A DNA stretch of 54,899 nucleotides from CAVTWJ01 sp963849485. Its GTDB lineage: Bacteria; Oederibacteriota; Muellerivitia; Muellerivitales; Muellerivitaceae. The translations under genes and the position numbers were made by a program. Below the pieces are notes generated by a model. The model saw only the letters and a program-made list of their open reading frames with translations, was not told the origin of the DNA and did no database searches. Location of the stretch: the NCBI GenBank assembly GCA_963849485.1, contig CAWKIF010000170.1, positions 1-54,899 on the forward strand, written 5' to 3'. The number at the start of each line of letters is the position of its first letter. Position 1 is the first letter of the stretch. Below are positions 44,295 to 52,645 of the stretch, in pieces.

Positions 44295-45110
44295 CTAACG
44301 AAGAACCATCCAAAAACTTAAGCCCAGGTTGGGCCAAAGGGTAGTGAGCAGGCAACCGGCGCACAAAAAAGGGCCGTAAGGCAGGGGAGTCTTGGCTTTC
44401 AAACGCCCGGTGAGGATCATCCCCCCGCCCCATATACCGCTCAGGAGAGACCCGAGGAAGAGCCCGTCCAACGCGCCTTGCCAGCCCAGGACCATCCCTA
44501 AGGCGCCCAAGAGCTTGATGTCCCCCCCGCCAAGGGCGTCCTTGCCCAGTATCCAGGTGCCCAGCCAGCCGAAAATGAAAAGAATGCCCGCCCCGGCCAG
44601 AAAGCCCAGGACCATATCCACCAGCCGGGTATCCCACCGGTTTCCCAGCCAGGGGTTCCAGGGGGCATAGAGGGTGGCGGCCGCCATCATTGGGAAGACC
44701 ACCGAGTTGGGAAGGGTCAGGGTGCGCATGTCAATGGAGGATAAAACCACGCAAAAACCTGCTAAAGCCCAATAGCCCCCCCACCGGAGGGGATCGGCCT
44801 CAAAACGAAAGGCCGCCAGGGCGAACAAAAGCCCCGTCACGGATTCGCCCAGGAAATATTGCCAGGAAATCGGGGTATGGCAGGCATGGCACCGGCCCCT
44901 TAAAAACAGGAAGCTGAAGAGGGGGATGTTCTCGTGCCAGGCGAGGAGATGCCCGCACTGGGGGCAGCGGGAGGGCGGCCGGATGATCGAGAGCCCCGCC
45001 GGAACGCGCAGGGCGCAAACGTTCAGGAAACTTCCAAAGCAGGCCCCGATGAAAAAGTAAAAACCAAATTCCAAGGCTTGGTCAAACATAAGCCAGTGGT
45101 TGGGATCCAC
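44295..45110 (-). CDS. pilD: Type IV prepilin peptidase / leader methylase
   Basis: 271 residues. Inner-membrane aspartic protease that cleaves prepilin leaders and N-methylates. FGSFLNVCALRVP, the CPQCGH and CHACHT zinc pairs, SSIDMRTLTLPN (first catalytic Asp), and GGGDIKLLGALG (second Asp in GxGD form). Eight TM segments. No pilin genes are nearby in the window. Confidence 0.93.
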   Translation of the reverse strand: MDPNHWLMFDQALEFGFYFFIGACFGSFLNVCALRVPAGLSIIRPPSRCPQCGHLLAWHENIPLFSFLFLRGRCHACHTPISWQYFLGESVTGLLFALAAFRFEADPLRWGGYWALAGFCVVLSSIDMRTLTLPNSVVFPMMAAATLYAPWNPWLGNRWDTRLVDMVLGFLAGAGILFIFGWLGTWILGKDALGGGDIKLLGALGMVLGWQGALDGLFLGSLLSGIWGGGMILTGRLKAKTPLPYGPFLCAGCLLTTLWPNLGLSFWMVLR

Positions 45111-45188
45111 AGGGCCTCCGAAAAGGGGATGGGGTCAACGGAGGGATGTTATCACAATCCCGCTCCCGGGGGAAAAGGTCCCGGGGGC

Positions 45189-47342
45189 TCACGGCCATCG
45201 GCCGAAGACCTGGTTGGGGACGATCATCAGCCTCTCTTGGCCCGGCGGACGCCAGTAAAAATTGAAGGACCAATTTTCCCGGCCTCCCGGGTTTTGGAAG
45301 GTTACAAGAACAGAATGGGTCCCGGCCTTAAGAAAACCCGAGCCGTTGGTTCCTCCCGAGGGAATCCATTCCTTCCCATCGATGGAAAGGGAGGCTTGGC
45401 CCCAGGTGCCAAATGAAAAACCATAGACTCCGGTTCGGGGAAGGACCAGGCTTCCCTTCCAAAGGATGAAGGGGGCCTTCAAGGGGAAGGAACCCTCGTT
45501 GGGAAAATTCAAGAGCGGGTCCCGGTGAACCAGGGCCGGGGGATCCAAAGTTCCGGGGTTGTTGTAGTAATAGCCGATCAAACCCCTGGGGATCAAACGA
45601 TCCGTCGGCAGGCCCCTTTTTTTCTCCAGCTCTGAAGGTGGAACCAGATATAGGCCCATGGAAAGTTCGCCATTAGGGTCGAAAAAGGTTTCCAACTTGC
45701 CTTGGGGGTAGAGGTTCCTGAGAAGCCACAAAAGACCCTCCCGGTTGGATTCCAGGAAAAAACCTTTTCCCCGGTTGGAGGGATGCAAAGGCGCGCCCAG
45801 ATCTTCCGGAACCCTCAAAAAGTGAAAGTGTTCCCGGTGGGAATAACTAAGGAAGTTCAAGCTATAGGTTTGATCGTAATAGGGGGAAAAATAAAGATCA
45901 TCAGCGGCGCCGTATTGGGCGCATTTTTGCCCGGCGAAGGTTTCTTCCGAATCGAATTGCTCGAAAGCGTCCGCGTTGGCCGCTTGATCGCCGAAATAAA
46001 CTGAAAAATTTTGGATGGCGATCATACCCAGGGTGAGGATGAAAAGAACGGTAAAGGCTTTCCGGACAAAGGGGCGGGGGGATACTGAGACGATTTCCCA
46101 AAGGGCGATTAAGGGCAAGGCGGCCAAAAGTGCCACCAGGGGGGTGAGGCCTAATAGGCGGTTGGCATGGGCGGCATTGATGGACAGGATTCCAGGCAAG
46201 GTCATGACCCCCAAGCCCGTCAGGGCAAAGAAGGAGACTTTGTTCCAGAGATTGAAAAAAGCCAGCCAACAACCGAATAAAAATAATATTCCCGTCCCAT
46301 CGTCCAGCATCCGGTGATCGGGAAGGTTGTGCCGGGAAAGGGTGTCCCCCTTCCAATGGAACATCAGGGCCGTATCCCGGATGTTTTCCCAGAGGGGAGA
46401 AAGGTCCCCCTTCTCCACGATTTTCGAGAGGATGGAAATGGAATCCTCCCGGTTTCCCATACCGGAAATGGAAAGGCTGTGGGATAGAAAAGGAAGGAGG
46501 AGGAGAAAAGCCAGGGCGGTAAAAACCAGCAATTGATACCGGCGGGCCAATAGGGTTTGGCGGTGGCGGATCAGGGCATATAGGCCCAGAAGCAACAGCC
46601 AAAGGGGAAAGGCCTTATAGGCCTGGTAGGTATAGAAACCGAGCCCAAAGAAGCCGGCTGAGAGGTAAAAGGCCCAACGTTTCCCAGTTCTCAAACCTAA
46701 TAACAAGAAGGCCAGGGTCCCGAAGATATAAAGGGGAACTTGAATGGTAGGGAAGCCGTTGCGGCTAAAGGTCATGTTCCAGCGCATGACCGCCAGGAAG
46801 AATAGACTCAAGAGGGCGGTCCGGGCTCCCGCTAACTCTCGAATCGTCCAGTAGAACAAGGGCAGGGTGGCCAGGGATAAAAGGGCGAAGAAAAGATAAA
46901 GGGTGAAACGGCCGGCGGGCATGATGGAGAACCAAGCCGCCAACTGATAAAGGAGGAGGGCCGGGTTTTGGAAGACACCCGCTTCCCAGGTAGGCCGGAA
47001 ACCCTCATGCAAAATCCGAAGGGCGGTCCAACCCTCGTAACCTTGGTCCACAAAGATGCCCGGGGGGACGGAGTCCAACCGGTAAATCCTCAAAAAAGCC
47101 GCGAGGATCATCAGCAAAAAGAATAGAACTTTTTCGGTGATTCCATCCACGGGGGAAGATTTTGATCCCAGTGGAAAGGGGAGGGAACGGGTGAATAGGA
47201 ACGCCGCCAGGAAAAAAAGGAGCCACCACCAGGGACTTGGAAAATCGGTGGATTGTGAAATATTAAATTGAGCAACCGCCCCCAAAAGGAGCGCTAGGAA
47301 GGGTAAAGAGGAACGGAGGATGGATCGATCGGTGGAAAACAA
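45189..47342 (-). CDS. GT39-like glycosyltransferase fused to a C-terminal PA14 domain
   Basis: 717 residues. About twelve TM segments (residues 10-450) in the GT39/ArnT plan, with FVDQGYEGWTALRILHEG in the first loop (Asp after the TM). A soluble stretch follows (450-590). A PA14 domain lies at about 595-715 (GLIGYYYNNPGTLDPPALVH, WKGSLVLPRTGVYGFSFGTW, ASLSIDGKEWI, LKAGTHSVLVTFQNPGGREN, WRPPGQERLMIVP). PA14 binds carbohydrate, so the fusion may hold the acceptor glycan. Substrate unknown. Confidence 0.8.
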   Translation of the reverse strand: MFSTDRSILRSSLPFLALLLGAVAQFNISQSTDFPSPWWWLLFFLAAFLFTRSLPFPLGSKSSPVDGITEKVLFFLLMILAAFLRIYRLDSVPPGIFVDQGYEGWTALRILHEGFRPTWEAGVFQNPALLLYQLAAWFSIMPAGRFTLYLFFALLSLATLPLFYWTIRELAGARTALLSLFFLAVMRWNMTFSRNGFPTIQVPLYIFGTLAFLLLGLRTGKRWAFYLSAGFFGLGFYTYQAYKAFPLWLLLLGLYALIRHRQTLLARRYQLLVFTALAFLLLLPFLSHSLSISGMGNREDSISILSKIVEKGDLSPLWENIRDTALMFHWKGDTLSRHNLPDHRMLDDGTGILFLFGCWLAFFNLWNKVSFFALTGLGVMTLPGILSINAAHANRLLGLTPLVALLAALPLIALWEIVSVSPRPFVRKAFTVLFILTLGMIAIQNFSVYFGDQAANADAFEQFDSEETFAGQKCAQYGAADDLYFSPYYDQTYSLNFLSYSHREHFHFLRVPEDLGAPLHPSNRGKGFFLESNREGLLWLLRNLYPQGKLETFFDPNGELSMGLYLVPPSELEKKRGLPTDRLIPRGLIGYYYNNPGTLDPPALVHRDPLLNFPNEGSFPLKAPFILWKGSLVLPRTGVYGFSFGTWGQASLSIDGKEWIPSGGTNGSGFLKAGTHSVLVTFQNPGGRENWSFNFYWRPPGQERLMIVPNQVFGRWP

Positions 47343-47363
47343 GGAATCCTAAACTCGTTGAAA

Positions 47364-47563
47364 GTATTGGTAGTGGGTCAGCTTGGATTATGTCGTCATT
47401 GCGAGGAATGTCCCGCGTATAGCGGGACGATTATGACGAAGCAACCCCAGTTTAAATAAGCCTTTATGGGATATGCAAAAGGCGAACTGAGATTCCCACG
47501 TCGCAAATCGAGCCTATCGGCTCTGCTCCTCGGAATGACATCGAACTGATGCACTACCAAGTA
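47364..47563. repeat. Nested intergenic repeat
   Basis: Outer inverted arms near TTGGTAGTGGGTCAG (47367-47381) and CTGATGCACTACCAA (47546-47560). Inner arms GTCATTGCGAGGA (47395-47407) and TCCTCGGAATGAC (47527-47539), the CGTCATTGCGAG type known from many genomes. An inner hairpin TCCCGCGTATAGCGGGA is also present. It begins 22 bases upstream of the GT39-PA14 start. Confidence 0.8.
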
Positions 47564-47566
47564 TAC

Positions 47567-48574
47567 CTATTTAAGGCTGGACAAACCCTTCTCGGCGACC
47601 AGCTTATTCGCCAAGGCGGCGTTGCGCTTAACGGCGTTCTCGACGCACATCTTGGCCAGGCCCATCTCGTTCTCGCGGAACATGGTCACGGCTTCCTTCA
47701 CATAGAACTTCGCGCGGATATCGTTGGCTTTGGCATCGTCCAAGACGCCGCGCTTTTGGGCCAGTTCGATAGCTTTCTCCACCCCGGCGGCGTCCACCCG
47801 GCACTTGGTCTCGTAGAATTTCGACTTCCCGCCCTCGCGGCTGCGCGAGGCCGAGCCTTGGGTGTTCTGGGGGATGCGGTAGTTGGTGGGGGTGAGGGGC
47901 GTAAATACGAACTCGGCCCCGCTGGCCGAGTAGCAAAGCCAGGCGTAATAATCCTCGCTGGCCTTCTCCCCGGGGAAGGGGATTTCCTTGGCGATGCCGG
48001 TGAGAACCGAGGTGGTGGAGGTGAGGTTGGTATAGCCTGCCTCGGTGCAGATATCGATCCAGGCATCCTTGCCCTGGGGCGCATTACTGTGGGATTCCAG
48101 AATCTCCACGATGGACTGGGAGCACTTGTGGTAGGGCGTGGGCTTGCCGTTCTCGTTGATCACGTTGAAAGTGCTGTAAACCACCCCGGCGTTGGGGTTC
48201 TTCTTGAAGATGTCTCGGACCACCTCCACCCGCCAGGGGTGGGTCAGGTCGTCAGCGTCGATGAAGACGATGAAGGGATATTTTTGCTCGTAGGCGTACT
48301 GAATGCAGACGTTGCGGGCGTGGCCCGGCCCGTCGGAATGATCCATGAAAAGGATCTTCATCTTGCCCTTGAACTCGCCTTCCAATTTGCGCAGGTAATC
48401 CTTGGCCTCAGCGGAGGGCGAATTGCCGTCGCCGATCAGGATGACCCAGTTGGGGTCGGTCTGGAGCAGGATCCGCTCCAAAGTCTCGTCGAGCCACTTG
48501 CGTTCCATTTCGGAACCCTGGCTCCAATGGGGGATCACAAACGCGGCGGGACCATCCAAGTTGAATTTTTCCAT
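47567..48574 (-). CDS. Glycosyltransferase family 2
   Basis: 335 residues from ATG 48574, with AAAGGTC about 8 bases upstream. GT-A fold: AAFVIPHWSQGSEMERKWLD, WVILIGDGNSP, the metal-binding DXD in FIVFIDADDLTHPW, and GPGHARNVCIQYAYEQ. The C-terminal third is helical and charged. Adds a sugar from a nucleotide donor in the cytoplasm; substrate unknown. Its codons are unusually GC-rich at third positions beside AT-rich flanks. Its 3' end is 4 bases from a repeat. Confidence 0.82.
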   Translation of the reverse strand: MEKFNLDGPAAFVIPHWSQGSEMERKWLDETLERILLQTDPNWVILIGDGNSPSAEAKDYLRKLEGEFKGKMKILFMDHSDGPGHARNVCIQYAYEQKYPFIVFIDADDLTHPWRVEVVRDIFKKNPNAGVVYSTFNVINENGKPTPYHKCSQSIVEILESHSNAPQGKDAWIDICTEAGYTNLTSTTSVLTGIAKEIPFPGEKASEDYYAWLCYSASGAEFVFTPLTPTNYRIPQNTQGSASRSREGGKSKFYETKCRVDAAGVEKAIELAQKRGVLDDAKANDIRAKFYVKEAVTMFRENEMGLAKMCVENAVKRNAALANKLVAEKGLSSLK

Positions 48575-48743
48575 TTTTTTGACCTTTATTTTGGATTGGG
48601 GAAAAACGACAGGCCACATTATATCGATAACTCATTTTCACGTTAGAACAAAGGATGTGACGAAGAAGCTTGGTAAAGAAGCGGTAAAGGCCTGGAATTA
48701 TTGTTTTTTTAAGTGTTCTTAGAATAGTCTTGGCCCGAACTTA

Positions 48744-49844
48744 ATGAACCTACACAATAAATTTCCCCCCCGGTCATCCCATCTAATGGAAGTCGCGGGT
48801 TTGTTCCTCAAACTGGGCCTAACCTCGTTTGGCGGCCCCGCGGTCCATATTGCCATGATGGAAGAGGAGACCGTCCGGCGGAGGAAATGGCTTTCGCGGG
48901 ATGAATTCCTCGACCGCTTGGGGGCCTCCAACCTGATTCCGGGGCCCACTTCCACCGAGTTGTCGATGCACTTGGGTTATGTCCGGGCGGGTGTTCCCGG
49001 ACTATGGATTGCCGGCCTATGCTTCATTCTCCCCGCCTTCCTCATCGTCTCGGGCCTGGCCTGGGCCCTCTATGGCGTCAAACCGGTGGTGGCGGTGGTA
49101 GTAGCGCAGGCCCTCTGGAAGCTGGGCCAGACGGCCTTGAAAACCAAGTATCTGGTTCTCCTCGCGGTTCTATCGGCAATCTTGGTTTACCTTCAATGGA
49201 ACGCCCTTTTGGTACTGGCATTGGCGGGTTTGGCGGCGACCTTACCCCGGCTCAAGGGCCAAGGGAAATCATTAGGGGCATTCGGAATTCTAGGGACGGC
49301 GGGTTCAAGCCTGATCCCAACCGTAACTTTTTCCTCGCTATTTTTCTTTTTCTTGAAGGTTGGTTTCGTCTTGTTCGGAAGCGGATATGTCTTGTTGGCT
49401 TTTCTCCAGACTGACTTAGTAGACCATTGGCACTGGCTGACCCAACAACAGCTTTTGGATACCATCGCGGTAGGACAAGCCACCCCCGGGCCGGTCATCG
49501 CGACGATTGGTATTTTTCTTCCAGCTTTTGTTTTAGTGGCTCTAAGCGGTTGGATGGTGCCTCAGATTCGACGCCACCCCGCCGTTGGGGCGGCCTTGGA
49601 TGGGATTAACGCGGCTTCCTTGGCCCTGATGGCTTTGGTCACTTTTCAAATGGGAAGGGCTTCCTTAACGGAGCTGCCCACTCTTCTCATCGCTGGTGTG
49701 GCCGCTTATTTCGTCTTTCGCACTCGCTTGAACAGCGTTTGGATCATTGCTGGAGGAGCCTTGGCCGGTTGGGTTATTAACAGGGTTCTGAAAAAGTATT
49801 TTTCAGAACCCTGTCGACAGCCATGGGATAGAACGAGCCACTAA
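48744..49844 (+). CDS. chrA: Chromate transporter ChrA, C-terminus replaced by a repeat
   Basis: 366 residues. Two CHR halves: LFLKLGLTSFGGPAVHIAMM with SNLIPGPTSTELSMHLGYVR, and FFLKVGFVLFGSGYVLLAFL with AVGQATPGPVIATIGIFLPA. About ten TM segments. Exports chromate or a similar anion. From 49779 the frame lies in the 143-bp repeat, so the last 22 residues (RVLKKYFSEPCRQPWDRTSH and the two before) are repeat-encoded. Confidence 0.88.
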   Translation: MNLHNKFPPRSSHLMEVAGLFLKLGLTSFGGPAVHIAMMEEETVRRRKWLSRDEFLDRLGASNLIPGPTSTELSMHLGYVRAGVPGLWIAGLCFILPAFLIVSGLAWALYGVKPVVAVVVAQALWKLGQTALKTKYLVLLAVLSAILVYLQWNALLVLALAGLAATLPRLKGQGKSLGAFGILGTAGSSLIPTVTFSSLFFFFLKVGFVLFGSGYVLLAFLQTDLVDHWHWLTQQQLLDTIAVGQATPGPVIATIGIFLPAFVLVALSGWMVPQIRRHPAVGAALDGINAASLALMALVTFQMGRASLTELPTLLIAGVAAYFVFRTRLNSVWIIAGGALAGWVINRVLKKYFSEPCRQPWDRTSH

Positions 49845-49921
49845 AAATATGGTTTTTATGCTTTGTGGCTCGTTCGTAGATATGAAAAAGTCCGTTTCCC
49901 GGACTTTTTCAGCATCCTGTT
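49779..49921 (-). repeat. Structured repeat, copy 2 (inverted to copy 1)
   Basis: 143 bp with the reverse complement closely matching 30922-31063. AACAGGGTTCTGAAAAA (49779-49795) pairs with the adjacent TTTTTCAGAACCCTGT. Two more inverted pairs (GAACGAGCCAC/GTGGCTCGTTC, GAAAAAGTCC/GGACTTTTTC) follow. It overlaps the end of chrA. Confidence 0.85.
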
Positions 49922-49970
49922 AAAGATTTTTTTTAAGAGTCCTTAACAAAATTTCGAAGCGAAGACCATT

Positions 49971-49997
49971 TTCACCGTCAAGACGCAAAGTTCGCCA
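49971..49997 (+). repeat. 27-bp repeat arm, left
   Basis: Inverted partner of 50476-50502 (25 of 27 match), of the widespread CACCGCCAAGACGCCAAG intergenic type. Between the arms are the antitoxin-like remnant and a 9-bp hairpin at 50158-50182. Confidence 0.75.
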
Positions 49998-50234
49998 TGC
50001 CGACCTTCAATAAAATTACTTAACGAGGTCGGTATAGTACCGATTCCCGTATTAATTTTTATGGTGAATCGGCACAAGAAAGGCAAAAAAACCAATTGGG
50101 TACAAAGGGTTTAATGACTTTTATTTCTTTTGCTGTTCTTGGCGGTTTTGGCCATCGACACTTCGGTTGCGGGCCGAAGTGTTTGGCGGTTAATCTGATT
50201 TGATATAATGGTTCACCAATAAAGGGGTTGAGGC

Positions 50235-50417
50235 ATGAAGAAAGTCGTCAAAAAAGTGAAAGTGGGTGAGGAATCACCCAAGGACGATGCCCTCTATTGG
50301 CTGGGCCGGCCCGCTTAAGAACGAATCGAGGCGGTTGAAGCCTTGCGGAGGGAGCAATATGGAAATGTTGGCCGGTTAGATAAATCTAAAGTGCGAATAA
50401 TAAAATGTAATCTCTGA
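50235..50417 (+). pseudogene. Antitoxin-like gene with an internal stop
   Basis: ATG 50235 with AAAGGGG upstream. The frame has a TAA at 50316-50318 (GRPA-stop-ERIEAVEALRREQYG) and then runs on in frame to 50417. Replacing TAA by GAA would give a 60-residue protein like small antitoxins found next to nucleotidyltransferase-type toxins. No such toxin follows; a zeta-like gene does. Confidence 0.55.
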
Positions 50418-50475
50418 AAAAGTGTTTTTAATGTTCTTCCGCCTTTTGGTTTTCGTTGAAAATTAAAGACTTTCC

Positions 50476-50502
50476 TGGCGAACTTGGCGTCTTGGCGGTG
50501 AA
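50476..50502 (-). repeat. 27-bp repeat arm, right
   Basis: Inverted partner of 49971-49997; lies 55 bases before the zeta-like gene. Confidence 0.75.
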
Positions 50503-50557
50503 ATTTTTGAGTTTTTCAGAGGTTACAAAATTAAAAGAAAGCTAAACTTTATTTAAA

Positions 50558-51145
50558 ATGAAAAATAGGCCCACTGTCTATGTTATCGCCGGGCCGAACG
50601 GCACGGGGAAAACCACTTTCGCCACCCAGTTCCTTCCAAAAATTGCGGATTGCCGCAACTTCATCAACGCCGATTTGATCGCAAAGGGGTTGTCGCCCTT
50701 TAACGTGGACGCGGCCGCCATGCAATCCGGGAGGCTTTTCCTCTCCGGTATCCATGAGCAGGTCCGCCGCAGGGCCGATTTTGGGTTTGAAACCACGCTC
50801 TCAGGTAGGGGTTATGTGAAATTGTTCATGGATTTAAGGCAAAAGGGCTATGTTTTAAAACTTTTTTATCTTTGGATTCCGGATGTGGCTTTATCCCTCA
50901 AGCGTATTACCAATCGCGTGCGTTTAGGTGGTCATAACGTGCCGACGGAGGTGGTGAAACGCCGATTCACAAAAGGTTTGAATAACCTATTTTCTATATA
51001 TATGGGATTGGTGGATTATTGCGCGATATTCGATAACTCATCCTCCGTTCCCAGGATGGTTTATGAAAAACACGCAGAAAAAGAAGACGTCATTCTTCCT
51101 GAAGTCTACGCTAAAATCGTTGGGATGTTAGAGGAGAGAAAATGA
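50558..51145 (+). CDS. Zeta-toxin-like P-loop kinase
   Basis: 195 residues from ATG 50558. YVIAGPNGTGKTTFATQFLP (Walker A), FINADLIAKGLSPFN, FGFETTLSGRGYVKLF, and RRFTKGLNNLFSIYMGLVDY match the zeta/PezT-related family that phosphorylates UDP-sugars or other small molecules. It lacks a preceding epsilon antitoxin. The overlapping small gene (4 bases, 51142) is its likely partner. Action as a toxin is inference. Confidence 0.82.
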   Translation: MKNRPTVYVIAGPNGTGKTTFATQFLPKIADCRNFINADLIAKGLSPFNVDAAAMQSGRLFLSGIHEQVRRRADFGFETTLSGRGYVKLFMDLRQKGYVLKLFYLWIPDVALSLKRITNRVRLGGHNVPTEVVKRRFTKGLNNLFSIYMGLVDYCAIFDNSSSVPRMVYEKHAEKEDVILPEVYAKIVGMLEERK

Positions 51146-51345
51146 AATCCCAGAAAAAACCATCCAAAGAAGGCCGGCAGGCCGAAAAGGCCCTGCAAAT
51201 GGCGGTAGCCGGCGCGATCGAGGAACACCGACGCATGGGGATACCTATCGCGGTGATGAAAGACGGCAAGGCGGTTTTTGTCAGCGTCAACGAAAAACAA
51301 CAAGTAGTTCGTGAACCCAAAAAAATCTATCGGGCCAAGAAGTAG
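51142..51345 (+). CDS. Small partner of the zeta-like kinase
   Basis: 67 residues from ATG 51142, in ATGA overlap with the kinase gene. A basic N-terminus (KSQKKPSKEGRQAEKALQMA), a helix, then a short strand pattern (GIPIAVMKDGKAVFVSV) and a basic end. Could be the antitoxin, but no antitoxin fold is recognised. Confidence 0.65.
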   Translation: MKSQKKPSKEGRQAEKALQMAVAGAIEEHRRMGIPIAVMKDGKAVFVSVNEKQQVVREPKKIYRAKK

Positions 51346-51377
51346 TTCGAATCACCTAAAATGTAGGCCAGACTCCA

Positions 51378-51839
51378 TTGTTTCATGGCGTGACTTGGGA
51401 TCAAGCCGATTCCGGGAAAGCGGCGGGGAAATATGGAGAGGTGTCGGTCTTTTATCTCGGAAAAACGCAATTCATCGCGGATAAAAGGGCAAGCGGTAGA
51501 AAAAAAACCTGGCTGACTTGGAAGCCATCGGGGAAGAGTAGGTTAAAGGGTGCTTGGCTCAAAATGGATAATGACCCCATTTTTTCAGGAGGTCATTTTG
51601 ATTTTCAAAGACCACTGGGTTACTTCGGGCCTTTTTATGGTGAATTTCGAATTGCGGCAAACCTTGGGGTAGGGATTTATATGGAAGGGGCGGGATACAC
51701 TTTGGATGAAATGCTCACAGCGGTAACTGGATTTGCCGCTCTTTATTCGAATGCTAACCAATCCTCCAGTTCCTTTTATTGGGGTTACGGCTACACATCC
51801 GCAAAAGATGGAGTATTACCCCAACCCTATCAACCGTGA
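51378..51839 (+). CDS. Unknown soluble protein, perhaps a truncated C-terminal domain
   Basis: 153 residues from TTG 51378; no good start or ribosome site, so it may be the 3' end of a longer gene. Aromatic and Gly/Ser-rich, ending GYTSAKDGVLPQPYQP. A glycine-rich segment (FGPFYGEFRIAANLGVGIYM) and SSSSFYWGYGYTSA give a secreted-toxin-like look. The next gene, 8 bases on, is a small membrane protein. No domain recognised. Confidence 0.5.
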   Translation: MFHGVTWDQADSGKAAGKYGEVSVFYLGKTQFIADKRASGRKKTWLTWKPSGKSRLKGAWLKMDNDPIFSGGHFDFQRPLGYFGPFYGEFRIAANLGVGIYMEGAGYTLDEMLTAVTGFAALYSNANQSSSSFYWGYGYTSAKDGVLPQPYQP

Positions 51840-51847
51840 GGTGCGAA

Positions 51848-52201
51848 ATGGATTTACCGTTTGCTTTCAAAATTTCAGAGTTGCCAGAAGCAGCAAAAAA
51901 GTCTCGCGTTTGGATCACTATCAACGCGATTGGCTTTGCCGCTTATTTATTTTTCTCGGTCTGGTCCTGGCCGGGGTATGAGAACGGAAAGTTTTATGTA
52001 GATACTAATTCGGCTATAGGTTTTGGCCTTACTTGTCTTCCGATACTCATTTTGATGTTTTTGGTGAATGGGGTTTGGTTTTTTGTGAGTTTTTTCAAAG
52101 GAAACAGGCCCGTAATTTTCGTCTGGCTATTGGTAGCGTTGGTTTGGATAGCTTGGGTTTCATTCCAATTTTATGTTCGAAGCCACGCTATCCCATTTTA
52201 G
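51848..52201 (+). CDS. Small three-TM membrane protein
   Basis: 117 residues from ATG 51848. TM segments at about residues 22-42, 58-82 and 88-108. No family recognised. The pairing with an aromatic-rich soluble protein resembles toxin/immunity gene pairs, in which the immunity protein is often membrane-bound; this is inference. Confidence 0.58.
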   Translation: MDLPFAFKISELPEAAKKSRVWITINAIGFAAYLFFSVWSWPGYENGKFYVDTNSAIGFGLTCLPILILMFLVNGVWFFVSFFKGNRPVIFVWLLVALVWIAWVSFQFYVRSHAIPF

Positions 52202-52262
52202 GGAATAATAAAAATAGTGGAGTGGGCATGAATCGTTTAGCTTGGATATTGCCTGCACATGC

Positions 52263-52458
52263 CTGTCGCAAAAAGGATGGTGTGCAACTCATTAGTTCGA
52301 AGTCATGACGACCCGAACGCTTCGCCGTTTCAGTATCTTCGAATTCTTTTAGGATATTAAAGTGGAAAAAAGGGTCCAGGCCAACATTTAACACTTTAGA
52401 AAATATTAACCCGCAAAATCCTGCCGATTAATGTTGCACACCATCCTTTTTGCGACAG
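52263..52458. mobile_element. 196-bp MITE with perfect 26-bp inverted ends
   Basis: 52263-52288 and 52433-52458 are exact inverted copies (start CTGTCGCAAAAAGGATGG). The 144-bp interior is AT-rich with no transposase; a reverse frame (52188-52394) crosses the end and is not convincing. Mobilising enzyme unknown. Confidence 0.8.
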
Positions 52459-52645
52459 CCATCTGCAGGTTTTTCATAAAATCCCTGCTTATTCAGATAA
52501 TATTTTACCGTTTTTAATGTCTAATTTTTTATTCGTATCATTAAAACTGGTCCCCGCCGGTCGAAAAGTGTGACGGTGGGCGGTCCAAAGTGTGACACCC
52601 CCCGCCTTCCATACGCCTTTAGGGTGTATGGTCGTTGGTTAGCTT

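Noticed and set aside
47549..48646. 365-residue plus-strand frame opposite the GT2 gene
   Set aside because: The reverse strand has the GT-A motifs and a DXD; the long opposite frame comes from its GC-rich third positions.
52188..52394. Reverse frame across the 196-bp MITE
   Set aside because: It starts inside the element and leaves it without a ribosome site or domain; likely chance.
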